Below are positions 1 to 5,111 of a stretch of 9,520 nucleotides of DNA, one piece after another. The stretch's first letter is position 1. Each line of letters starts with the position of its first letter. Position numbers and translations under genes: made by a program. The DNA comes from RYN-425 sp035542755 (GTDB taxonomy: Bacteria; Patescibacteriota; Saccharimonadia; Saccharimonadales; UBA10212): the NCBI GenBank assembly GCA_035542755.1, contig DATKKU010000011.1, positions 1 to 9,520 on the forward strand, read 5' to 3'. Under the pieces are notes generated by a model that saw nothing but the letters and a program-made list of their open reading frames with translations, was not told where the DNA came from and made no database searches.

Positions 1-239
1 GCGTACTCTATAGAAAAACTGACGCCAAACTCTGGATCTTTGGCTTTTGGTAAAAGTTCATCAACGGTCCAGCTAAGACCGGCGATGATTAGGTAGATAA
101 AGACGATATATATCGGCCAGCGAACAAACCACCGAAAGGAGCGCAGTTTTTGCCAATGCTGTCTAAAGGCAACCAGCTTGCGGGCAGACTTTTTTACTTT
201 TTTGTGGTGAGCGACAGCATGCGCTTTTTTTGCGGTCAT
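1..239 (-). CDS. N-terminal part of a membrane-anchored protein of unknown function (runs off the left edge)
   Basis: The minus-strand frame opens at ATG 239 and stays open for 79 codons to the window edge. The first 40 residues are very basic and rich in Lys, His and Arg, for example AKKAHAVAHHKKVKK. One hydrophobic segment follows at about residues 42-56 (PIYIVFIYLIIAGLS), then a more polar stretch ending in FGVSFSIEY. This is the layout of a signal-anchor protein with its basic tail inside and the rest outside the membrane. The part after the helix could begin an extracytoplasmic domain, perhaps a glycoside-hydrolase-like barrel, but that is a guess from the phrase FGVSFS only. An extended -10 (TGCTAACAT, 259-251) ends 11 nt before the ATG and there is no Shine-Dalgarno site. 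It is divergent from the hydrolase gene. Confidence 0.75.
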   Translation of the reverse strand, partial: MTAKKAHAVAHHKKVKKSARKLVAFRQHWQKLRSFRWFVRWPIYIVFIYLIIAGLSWTVDELLPKAKDPEFGVSFSIEY

Positions 240-250
240 TTATTACGCTA

Positions 251-260
251 ATGTTAGCAT
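251..260. promoter_or_regulatory. Shared bidirectional extended -10 element
   Basis: The ten bases ATGTTAGCAT read TGTTAGCAT on the plus strand and TGCTAACAT on the minus strand. Both fit the extended -10 form TGnTAnnAT. The minus reading ends 11 nt before ATG 239; the plus reading ends 39 nt before ATG 300. No convincing -35 is visible on either side. A second weaker plus-strand candidate, TGATATTAA at 284-292, ends 7 nt before ATG 300. Confidence 0.55.
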
Positions 261-299
261 AGCTTGATTACCAGAGTAAAAAATGATATTAAATACAAA

Positions 300-1400
300 A
301 TGACCAAGACAGAATTTGATCCTTATTTAACAGGGGTAGAAGCGCTACACTCAAGCGAGATTGATGCGCGCATCAATGAACTCCAGCCCAGCGTTGCATA
401 TTATGGCGAAATACCGGACGGCGCGCAGACCGCCTTGCGCCAAAACTACCCAGCCATAGAAGTACCGGATGATGGCGGTATAACTAAATACAGTGTACTA
501 GTCAGCGGAGATTTAAAAACCGCAAAGACTGTCTTAATACGGTCAATGTCCTGGTCCGATCATCCGGGGCGGGGTTTTGAGGCGCTGCGTGAAGCACTCA
601 TCGCCGACCCCAGCAGCGGTCTGGCTGTAGTTGGTGTCAGTTTCCCCGGTGCCGGCTTTAGCTCTGAGCCGATGACCGCCAAGCAAAAAGACGAGCTTAA
701 AAGCCCAAGAGGCTTTGAGTATATTGGCCGACAACAGTGGCAGGCCATAGAAATGGCCCTGTCTAATGAACTTCGTCGTGCAACTCCCGAGTTAAACAGT
801 GCGCAGGTTAACCATAAAATCTCGGAATTTGAATTTGTTCTAGCCGGGCATTCGCAGGGGGCCTCAAACAGTGTGGGGTTGTTTCAGTCTGCGCCCGAAG
901 ACATACATATCTCTTCACTGGGGCTTGTAGAGGACGTGGCGATGGAAGCTCAGGGTTGGTTAAAATTCAGGCGGGCCTTTTTGACTCGTGGCAGCACCAA
1001 GTTTCCCGACTACACTGCCGCTAACCCGTACAATCAGTATCCCGAATTGGGTCCTGACTGGCGGGCTACGGGTTTGGTAAAAAATGTCATAACTCGGCCG
1101 GCTTCACACGTTGGCGCAGTTGTGGAAGCGATGCGTGCCGGCACCGACATGGACAAGGTAGTGAGAACAATGCAGGAGCGTGACGTGCAGTCGCTAGCCA
1201 TAACGCTTGCCAATGGCAGCCTGGGATTGGGTTCGGTTGATGCCGCTAAAGCCGCCGCCGAATTATTTAATCGTACGTCTAAGCTTATGCATTTGAGTGA
1301 CTCGGTCTTGGCACGTACTGTAGTCTGGGATGGTCATTATCACGCCGCCATGGAGAACTTAGCCAACTCACAGCAAACCTTCCGGTCCTTCGCGCGATAA
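300..1400 (+). CDS. Alpha/beta hydrolase fold protein (serine hydrolase, substrate unknown)
   Basis: The 366-residue product carries a nucleophile elbow, GHSQG, with Ser185 as predicted nucleophile. Before it is SFPGAGFSS (about 114-122), which fits an oxyanion-hole loop after a beta strand (LAVVGV). The C-terminal DGHYH (Asp344, His346, His348) can supply the rest of the catalytic triad, although which histidine acts is not certain. No signal peptide or membrane helix is evident, so it should be cytoplasmic. The frame can extend upstream to TTG 264, but that codon lies only 3 nt after the -10 hexamer (255-260), so it would fall at or before the transcription start; ATG 300 is preferred. No Shine-Dalgarno site precedes it. 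The glycosyltransferase starts 27 nt downstream. Esterase, lipase and peptidase activities all remain possible. Confidence 0.8.
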   Translation: MTKTEFDPYLTGVEALHSSEIDARINELQPSVAYYGEIPDGAQTALRQNYPAIEVPDDGGITKYSVLVSGDLKTAKTVLIRSMSWSDHPGRGFEALREALIADPSSGLAVVGVSFPGAGFSSEPMTAKQKDELKSPRGFEYIGRQQWQAIEMALSNELRRATPELNSAQVNHKISEFEFVLAGHSQGASNSVGLFQSAPEDIHISSLGLVEDVAMEAQGWLKFRRAFLTRGSTKFPDYTAANPYNQYPELGPDWRATGLVKNVITRPASHVGAVVEAMRAGTDMDKVVRTMQERDVQSLAITLANGSLGLGSVDAAKAAAELFNRTSKLMHLSDSVLARTVVWDGHYHAAMENLANSQQTFRSFAR

Positions 1401-1410
1401 AAGCTTCTCG

Positions 1411-1419
1411 TGCTAGCAT
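1411..1419 (+). promoter_or_regulatory. Extended -10 promoter of the glycosyltransferase gene
   Basis: TGCTAGCAT matches TGnTAnnAT and lies in the short gap after the hydrolase stop. It ends 8 nt before ATG 1428, so the transcript should begin almost at the start codon. There is no Shine-Dalgarno site and no good -35. The core TAGCAT is identical to that at 255-260. Confidence 0.5.
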
Positions 1420-1427
1420 AAACTAGT

Positions 1428-2675
1428 ATGCGCATCGGCTTTTTTACCGACACTTACCTGCCCGTAGCTAACGGCGTTTGTTATGTGATTGAGATTTTAC
1501 GCAAAGATTTGGAGGCCGCCGGTCACGAGGTTTGGGTTTTTGCGCCCAAAGACTTTCGCTGGCATCTCCCGAAGGAAGAGAGGGTTATTCGCTATAACGG
1601 CGTCAGCGGTCTGTTTTACAGCGACCAATTTAACAGCCTATTTTGGCCGCCAAAACAGCTCAAGCAGGTAGATAAGCTGAATCTTGACGCTATCGTAGCC
1701 TTTACGCCCAGTCTAATAGGCGGCTTTGGGGCCTACTGCTCGGTACGCTTGGGGATTCCGTACATTATCCAGTATGGCACCGACTTAGAAGCCTACGCCG
1801 AGCTTTACAGACCAACCGCTATTGGCGGTATAGCTGGCGGGATGATTCTAGGGCCATATTTTACCAGAATGAGTTATAAAGACCGCCTAAGTTATTACAG
1901 AGGCATTTTTTTCAGGAAAGACAAAGACCTTAGCTACTATTCCTACGTTACCAGACACTTGCTGCGGCCTATGCACGAGCGCTCCGCCGCTGTAATTGCG
2001 ACCTCCGATAAAATAGCTGGAAAGCTCAAGCGCTGGCCGGCGCAGCAAAACGTCGTTACCATACCGACCGGTGTGGACCCGCTACCCAAAGATAACCGCT
2101 TTCAGGCTCAGTTTGCTAAAAAACACGGCCTTGGTCCAAAGGACGAAATTATTTTATACGCCGGCCGCCTGAGTATAGAAAAAAACCTAGACATGTTGAT
2201 TGAAGCCTTTGAGCACCTCGCCGCCGCGCGGCCCAACGCCAAGCTGCTGCTGGTCGGCGATTTTCAGTATCGGCGCAGCCTGGAAGCCGAGGTCAAAAAA
2301 AATGCCCACGGCCAGCGAGTTATCTTTACCGGCCAGCTAAAGCGCGACGAGCTGGGGTCGGTCTATGGTCTGGCTACGCTATTCGCCTTCCCTTCTGTCA
2401 CCGACTGCCAAGCGCTGGTTTTAAATGAGGCGGCGCTGGCCGGCTTGCCGCTGGTTTGGTGCGACAACGACAGCCTAAATCCGGTCTTGATTGACGGAAA
2501 AACCGGCCAAAGGGCCAAAAACGATGCGCAAGATTTTGCCGCGGTACTTGAATCTCTCGTAGCAGACCCAGCACTTCTTAAAAAATATGGCCAGGCCGCC
2601 AAAACCGAAGCTAAGAAATATAGCGAGGTCGGCCAAACCAAGAGGCTGGCTGAGTTTTTGCAGACCCTGGTCTAG
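1428..2675 (+). CDS. Family 4 glycosyltransferase (GT-B fold), likely membrane glycolipid or surface-glycan type
   Basis: This 415-residue protein has the two-domain GT-B layout. The N-terminal domain opens with MRIGFFTDTYLPVANGV, the acceptor-side glycine-loop region of GT4 enzymes; YGTDLEAY (116-123) fits its second conserved region. The C-terminal donor domain shows YAGRLSIEKN (Arg247 and Lys252 as nucleotide-sugar phosphate ligands), LLLVGDF, and FAFPSVTDCQALVLNEA. The last is the E-x7-E motif with Asp326 in place of the first Glu and Glu334 as the second. Residues 128-176 form an aromatic and basic insert (YYRGIFFRKDKD) that could touch the membrane. The opening resembles GT4 enzymes that make glucosyl or mannosyl lipids, but donor and acceptor cannot be read from sequence. 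Start is at the only sensible ATG, probably leaderless. Its TAG overlaps the convergent nuclease stop. Confidence 0.9.
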   Translation: MRIGFFTDTYLPVANGVCYVIEILRKDLEAAGHEVWVFAPKDFRWHLPKEERVIRYNGVSGLFYSDQFNSLFWPPKQLKQVDKLNLDAIVAFTPSLIGGFGAYCSVRLGIPYIIQYGTDLEAYAELYRPTAIGGIAGGMILGPYFTRMSYKDRLSYYRGIFFRKDKDLSYYSYVTRHLLRPMHERSAAVIATSDKIAGKLKRWPAQQNVVTIPTGVDPLPKDNRFQAQFAKKHGLGPKDEIILYAGRLSIEKNLDMLIEAFEHLAAARPNAKLLLVGDFQYRRSLEAEVKKNAHGQRVIFTGQLKRDELGSVYGLATLFAFPSVTDCQALVLNEAALAGLPLVWCDNDSLNPVLIDGKTGQRAKNDAQDFAAVLESLVADPALLKKYGQAAKTEAKKYSEVGQTKRLAEFLQTLV

Positions 2676-3259
2676 TTGGTAGATATAGCGTTAGTCTGTT
2701 CGCGGCCACTGGAGTCAACCGTTACGCTGCAGGCGCCCCACAGGCCGACATTGGCTTGTTTGGCTGCCGCTTGCTTGGCCACAAACTGGGGTTTCTTTTC
2801 AAACGGGAACAGCGTGTAAGCAAAACCGTAGCCGCGGGCAATCAACTGGTCCTCTACCAGCCTGCCATCTGGCAGATAGACATAGCGCAGCAACCGGCCA
2901 TAGCGGTCGCGGTTAGTGTCCAGGTTATCGGCCTGCAGCCGCACACGGTTACTTCCAATCAAACTTTTGGTGTAATTAGCGGCCACCGGGCCATAGCACT
3001 GTACCGGCGTTTTTGGGCGATGAGTTTCCGGCGTATCTACGCCTATCATTCTAATTGTTTCAACGCTGCCGTTCATATTTACGGCAATCGTGTCGCCGTC
3101 TATAAAGTGGTCTATGGCGTAGAGACCGGGCTGGTTTTGCTGGGCGCTTTTAACACCGCTATTTAGCCACCCCGATTGGGTTGCGACAACAGCCAAAGCT
3201 ACAACTATAAAAACAGCGAATTTTAGCTTGTGACGACGAAAGTAGCGGGAATTCCTCAT
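2672..3259 (-). CDS. Membrane-anchored or secreted thermonuclease (staphylococcal nuclease homologue)
   Basis: The 195-residue product has a basic N-terminus, a hydrophobic segment at about 13-27 (signal anchor or signal peptide), and an SNase domain at about 45-180. Family catalytic positions are present: IDGDTI with Asp56 (calcium ligand), RMIGVDTPE with Arg70, Asp75, Thr76 and Glu78, and RDRYGR with Arg122. Cys88 (VQCYG) and Cys177 (WGAC) can form the disulfide common in this exported subgroup. The family cuts DNA and RNA to 3'-phosphomononucleotides with calcium. Acting outside the cell, it could feed nucleotide salvage in a host-dependent bacterium; that role is inference. The gene converges on the glycosyltransferase with a 4-nt overlap. 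It has an extended -10 ending 10 nt before its ATG and no Shine-Dalgarno site. Confidence 0.92.
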   Translation of the reverse strand: MRNSRYFRRHKLKFAVFIVVALAVVATQSGWLNSGVKSAQQNQPGLYAIDHFIDGDTIAVNMNGSVETIRMIGVDTPETHRPKTPVQCYGPVAANYTKSLIGSNRVRLQADNLDTNRDRYGRLLRYVYLPDGRLVEDQLIARGYGFAYTLFPFEKKPQFVAKQAAAKQANVGLWGACSVTVDSSGREQTNAISTN

Positions 3260-3269
3260 GTCTGCACTG

Positions 3270-3278
3270 TTTATATCA
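3270..3278 (-). promoter_or_regulatory. Extended -10 promoter of the thermonuclease gene
   Basis: On the minus strand the site reads TGATATAAA, with hexamer TATAAA ending at 3270. Ten bases separate it from ATG 3259, giving a leader of only a few bases. It is back to back with the plus-strand promoter at 3284-3312. Confidence 0.5.
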
Positions 3279-3283
3279 TAGTA

Positions 3284-3312
3284 TTGCTTAAAGACACCTT
3301 TTATTGTAAAAT
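3284..3312 (+). promoter_or_regulatory. Promoter of the three-gene small-protein cassette
   Basis: TTGCTT (3284-3289) and TAAAAT (3307-3312) are separated by 17 bp, a standard primary sigma-factor layout. Transcription should begin near 3319, giving a leader of about 60 nt before ATG 3382. This is the only start region in the window with both a recognisable -35/-10 pair at ideal spacing and a long leader. Confidence 0.55.
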
Positions 3313-3342
3313 ATCGCCTGGGAACTTCGGTAATACCAGACC

Positions 3343-3377
3343 GAGCTGAGGTTTAGCTCTTCCCCCTAATAAGGAGG
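3343..3377 (+). promoter_or_regulatory. Structured leader with strong Shine-Dalgarno site
   Basis: The Shine-Dalgarno site AAGGAGG (3371-3377) lies 4 nt before ATG 3382. CCCCCT (3362-3367) can pair with AGGAGG (3372-3377) across an AATA loop with one C-A mismatch, which would hide the site. Upstream, GAGCT (3343-3347) and AGCTC (3355-3359) form a separate 5-bp stem, and TCGGT (3327-3331) can compete by pairing with ACCGA (3340-3344). Folding was judged by eye only. Confidence 0.4.
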
Positions 3378-3381
3378 CCAA

Positions 3382-3567
3382 ATGTCAGGCAATAATTCCG
3401 GGAGTCACGCCATCGCAGAGGTCCTTCGGACGTTCGTACTCGCTCTGGTGGCCTTCGGGCTAATCGTGGCCGGCTTCTACGCCAAGAACCACGGTGTGGA
3501 CGACACCTTCTTCTTCTACGGAGCTGGCTTCGTCATCGTCGTCGGTGTCCTAGGTATCTTCTTCTAG
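3382..3567 (+). CDS. Small two-helix membrane protein, unrecognised (cassette gene 1)
   Basis: The 61-residue product has a short polar N-terminus (MSGNNSGSHAIAEV), a first membrane helix at about 15-33 (TFVLALVAFGLIVAGFYA) and a loop KNHGVDD. A second helix at about 42-61 runs to the C-terminus. No family was recognised. The start is fixed by AAGGAGG. The codon use is striking: all nine Phe codons are TTC, and Val, Ile, Gly and Ala mostly end in C or G. Nearby genes favour TTT, GAT and AAA. It heads a cassette with two further short genes 71 and 17 nt apart. It is probably a structural or regulatory inner-membrane peptide; a holin-like or toxin-like role cannot be excluded and nothing specific supports either. 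Confidence 0.75.
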   Translation: MSGNNSGSHAIAEVLRTFVLALVAFGLIVAGFYAKNHGVDDTFFFYGAGFVIVVGVLGIFF

Positions 3568-3602
3568 GCCACCCAGCCAGCCCCGCTGACAACCTGAACC
3601 TG

Positions 3603-3617
3603 CGCGAGACCTTCGCG
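3603..3617 (+). repeat. Intergenic hairpin between cassette genes 1 and 2
   Basis: CGCGA (3603-3607) and TCGCG (3613-3617) form a 5-bp stem with a GACCT loop, extendable by a G-U and a U-A pair. No U-tract follows, so it is not a terminator. It sits 9 nt before the next Shine-Dalgarno site and could influence processing or translation. Confidence 0.35.
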
Positions 3618-3625
3618 TAGACAAG

Positions 3626-3632
3626 AAGGGAG
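3626..3632 (+). promoter_or_regulatory. Shine-Dalgarno site that decides the start of cassette gene 2
   Basis: AAGGGAG directly abuts ATG 3633, leaving no spacer, but is 6 nt from the in-frame ATG 3639. The second ATG is therefore the better start. Confidence 0.6.
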
Positions 3633-3638
3633 ATGGCG

Positions 3639-4037
3639 ATGAAACGTTTACTGCGCGCCGCCGGCCGCGAGCTGCTGGAAATTCTGGCTGCTATGGCGGT
3701 CGCGCTAATTAGCTTGGTGGCTGCGTTCTGGATGGGCTACAGCCTGTGGCAGACGGACGAAATTCTGGCACTGGTCATGGGGGTCTGGGCCTTCCTTGCA
3801 GCCGGCCTGGTAGTCCGCGTGTTGTACGAGATGGTGCGCTCCCCAGGGGCACTGACTCAAGGCGACGACGTAGTTACCTGGGGGAGCAAGCTCTTCTGGG
3901 TTTTCTACGGCGGCGTGCTTGTGCTTTGCCTGCTGTGGCCGCTCACCCTCTGTGCTTTCGGTTTTGTCTACTTGGTCAAGCTGGCGGGTCGCCCCCGGCG
4001 GCTGGCCGAGCTCTTCAGGGACATCTGGGGAGACTAG
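3639..4037 (+). CDS. Multi-helix membrane protein, unrecognised (cassette gene 2)
   Basis: The 132-residue product starts with a basic amphipathic segment (MKRLLRAAGRELLE). Hydrophobic stretches follow at about 15-34 (ILAAMAVALISLVAAFWMGY) and 41-61, then a polar loop (RSPGALTQGDDVVTWGS). A long hydrophobic run at about 85-113 contains two Cys and could be one long helix or a tight hairpin. The tail is basic then acidic (RPRRLAELFRDIWGD). Arg at both ends suggests positive-inside anchoring. No family was recognised. Six of seven Phe codons are TTC, like gene 1 and unlike the flanking genes. It lies 71 nt after gene 1 and 17 nt before gene 3, with its own Shine-Dalgarno site. A longer start at ATG 3633 adds two residues but has no spacer. 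Confidence 0.72.
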   Translation: MKRLLRAAGRELLEILAAMAVALISLVAAFWMGYSLWQTDEILALVMGVWAFLAAGLVVRVLYEMVRSPGALTQGDDVVTWGSKLFWVFYGGVLVLCLLWPLTLCAFGFVYLVKLAGRPRRLAELFRDIWGD

Positions 4038-4040
4038 AGC

Positions 4041-4047
4041 AAGGAGG
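4041..4047 (+). promoter_or_regulatory. Shine-Dalgarno site of cassette gene 3
   Basis: AAGGAGG lies 7 nt before ATG 4055 and fixes the start inside a much longer open frame that reaches back to 3746. The context AAGGAGGC followed by CAAA resembles that of cassette gene 1. Confidence 0.65.
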
Positions 4048-4054
4048 CTCCAAA

Positions 4055-4306
4055 ATGCCCTTTGGCCTTAGGCTGCTGAGCTTCTCGCCGGGAACTACCG
4101 GCTGTGGCTGTTGCGGTGCCAAGGACCAGGGTGACCTGCAGTCACCCGGCTGGGGTTCGTTTGGCGAGCTGTGGTGCCGGCCCTGTCTGTACCTGAGCGG
4201 CAAGATCAGGGCTAGCGCCCTGGACGTTGAGGAGTGGGAAGACTTGGGCTGGCTGGAGGACAGCCGCGACGCACTCCTGCTGGCCGGTATCCCAACTCGG
4301 GCTTAG
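4055..4306 (+). CDS. Small cysteine-motif protein, possible zinc-binding, unrecognised (cassette gene 3)
   Basis: The 83-residue product is soluble in appearance. It carries Cys17, Cys19 and Cys20 (GCGCCGAK) and, 20 residues later, Cys41 and Cys44 (WCRPC). This C-x-C-C...C-x2-C spacing suits a small zinc ribbon or another metal site, but I recognise no named family. Between the pairs is a Gly- and Trp-rich loop (SPGWGSFGELW). The C-terminal part is acidic (LDVEEWEDLGWLEDSRD) and ends PTRA. It is the last gene of the cassette, 17 nt behind the membrane protein, and is followed by a hairpin and then a terminator. Its Phe codons are mixed (two TTT, one TTC), but G+C is high. It may be a cytosolic partner of the two membrane proteins; that is inference from position alone. 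Confidence 0.68.
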   Translation: MPFGLRLLSFSPGTTGCGCCGAKDQGDLQSPGWGSFGELWCRPCLYLSGKIRASALDVEEWEDLGWLEDSRDALLLAGIPTRA

Positions 4307-4326
4307 CCGGCATCTCGGCAATTTTT

Positions 4327-4354
4327 GGGCGGAAAGCAATCCGGCTTTCCGCCC
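4327..4354. repeat. Perfect 11-bp inverted repeat without U-tract
   Basis: GGGCGGAAAGC (4327-4337) and GCTTTCCGCCC (4344-4354) pair perfectly around the loop AATCCG. A T-run (4322-4326) precedes rather than follows it, so it does not look like an intrinsic terminator in either direction. It begins 21 nt after the stop of cassette gene 3. Confidence 0.6.
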
Positions 4355-4389
4355 ACCCGCGCCACGTGAGCGCTCCCAGAAATGGTTGC

Positions 4390-4417
4390 AGCGCCTGCGT
4401 GGCGCTTTTAATTTTAT
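4390..4417 (+). terminator. Rho-independent terminator of the small-protein cassette
   Basis: AGCGCC (4390-4395) and GGCGCT (4401-4406) form a 6-bp stem with loop TGCGT. The U-rich run TTTAATTTTA follows. The stem is short but GC-rich and correctly placed 84 nt after the last cassette stop. Confidence 0.5.
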
Positions 4418-4451
4418 AAACAAAATCACCGGCGAATTTGACGCCGGTGAT
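4410..4451 (-). terminator. Rho-independent terminator of the HdeD-type gene
   Basis: ATCACCGGCG (4425-4434) and CGCCGGTGAT (4442-4451) form a perfect 10-bp stem with a 7-nt loop. Read on the minus strand it is followed by TTTGTTTAT, 22 nt beyond the HdeD stop. In the plus direction the trailing TACATTTTA is weaker, so it may act both ways as a backup for the cassette. Confidence 0.7.
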
Positions 4452-4473
4452 TACATTTTACGAACCAGTGTTT

Positions 4474-5013
4474 TTAAGCGCGGCGAGCGACTTGTTTGGC
4501 TTCTCCGCCTAGCTTAAAGGCTGCGACCGCAGATAAAACTCCGCTGGCGATGAACGACAGGCCGACAAACCAGATGATGGCCAAAGCCCCGTTGCCCGGC
4601 TTCACAAAGATGTAAAAACCAAACAGCAGCAGCACTAATCCGGCCAGTGAAATCCACCAACCGTGTTTTTTGGCCTCAAAGCCGGCGACAATCTGCATGG
4701 CGCCTGCCACGATTGCCCAAAGGGCAATGACTGTCAGGACGGCCAAAGCCGAGATGCCCGGCTTAGCGAACACATACAGTCCCGCCAGTGTGCTAATTGC
4801 GCCCAGTACGACGCCAAGCACCCAGTGGCTTTCACGCCTAAATAGCGAGCCGATTAGTAGCACGACTCCGCTGGCTAGGAGATAAACTCCCAGCACGACC
4901 AAAAAGGCTTTTAATGTAATGCCCGGCCAAGCAACTATTAAAAAGCCGAATAAAATTGAAACTGCCCCCCAGAGTCCCAAAGACCACGCCGCACCCTCTA
5001 ACTGCTCTTGCAT
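4474..5013 (-). CDS. HdeD family (DUF308) six-helix membrane protein
   Basis: The 179-residue product has six hydrophobic helices, at about 10-28, 34-57, 64-82, 87-110, 118-136 and 142-165. They fall in three helix-hairpin repeats of about 54 residues. Each repeat has a Pro-Gly turn (PG at 30, 85 and 139), with flanks VAWPGIT, FAKPGIS and FVKPGNG, then an A/G-rich second helix with a conserved SG or AG. This is the DUF308/HdeD pattern. The Escherichia coli member is linked to acid resistance at high cell density, but the molecular function of the family is not established. The tail is short and basic. Translation starts at ATG 5013 behind AAGGAG. Its own promoter and terminator mark it as a single-gene transcript downstream of the adenosyltransferase. 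Confidence 0.88.
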   Translation of the reverse strand: MQEQLEGAAWSLGLWGAVSILFGFLIVAWPGITLKAFLVVLGVYLLASGVVLLIGSLFRRESHWVLGVVLGAISTLAGLYVFAKPGISALAVLTVIALWAIVAGAMQIVAGFEAKKHGWWISLAGLVLLLFGFYIFVKPGNGALAIIWFVGLSFIASGVLSAVAAFKLGGEAKQVARRA

Positions 5014-5021
5014 AGCGTTAA

Positions 5022-5048
5022 CTCCTTAGTAATAACCTAACTATAACA
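5022..5048 (-). promoter_or_regulatory. Promoter and Shine-Dalgarno site of the HdeD-type gene
   Basis: On the minus strand TGTTATAGT (5048-5040) is an extended -10. AAGGAG (5027-5022) lies 8 nt before ATG 5013. The expected leader is about 20 nt and carries the ribosome site, unlike the leaderless genes nearby. Confidence 0.55.
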
Positions 5049-5111
5049 CTTACTTTTGCTTAATAAAAAAATAAATTGTAGTAATTTTACACTCAGTCGG
5101 CCTGACAATTT

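Noticed and set aside
264..299. TTG start extending the hydrolase by 12 residues
   Set aside because: It lies 3 nt after a likely -10 hexamer, so it would not be in the transcript; no ribosome site precedes it.
2756..3166. Plus-strand 136-codon open frame
   Set aside because: Wholly antisense to the thermonuclease, whose catalytic residues are intact; the translated product has no recognisable pattern.
3746..4054. Upstream extension of cassette gene 3
   Set aside because: It overlaps cassette gene 2 in another frame; the AAGGAGG at 4041 clearly sets the start at 4055.
4142..4429. Minus-strand open frame of 95 codons
   Set aside because: It is antisense to cassette gene 3 in a G+C-rich stretch with few stops, and runs through hairpins and terminators.
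5051..5111. Terminator after cobO
   Set aside because: Only a weak A/T stem (AAATT/AATTT) before a T-rich run is present; not strong enough to call.
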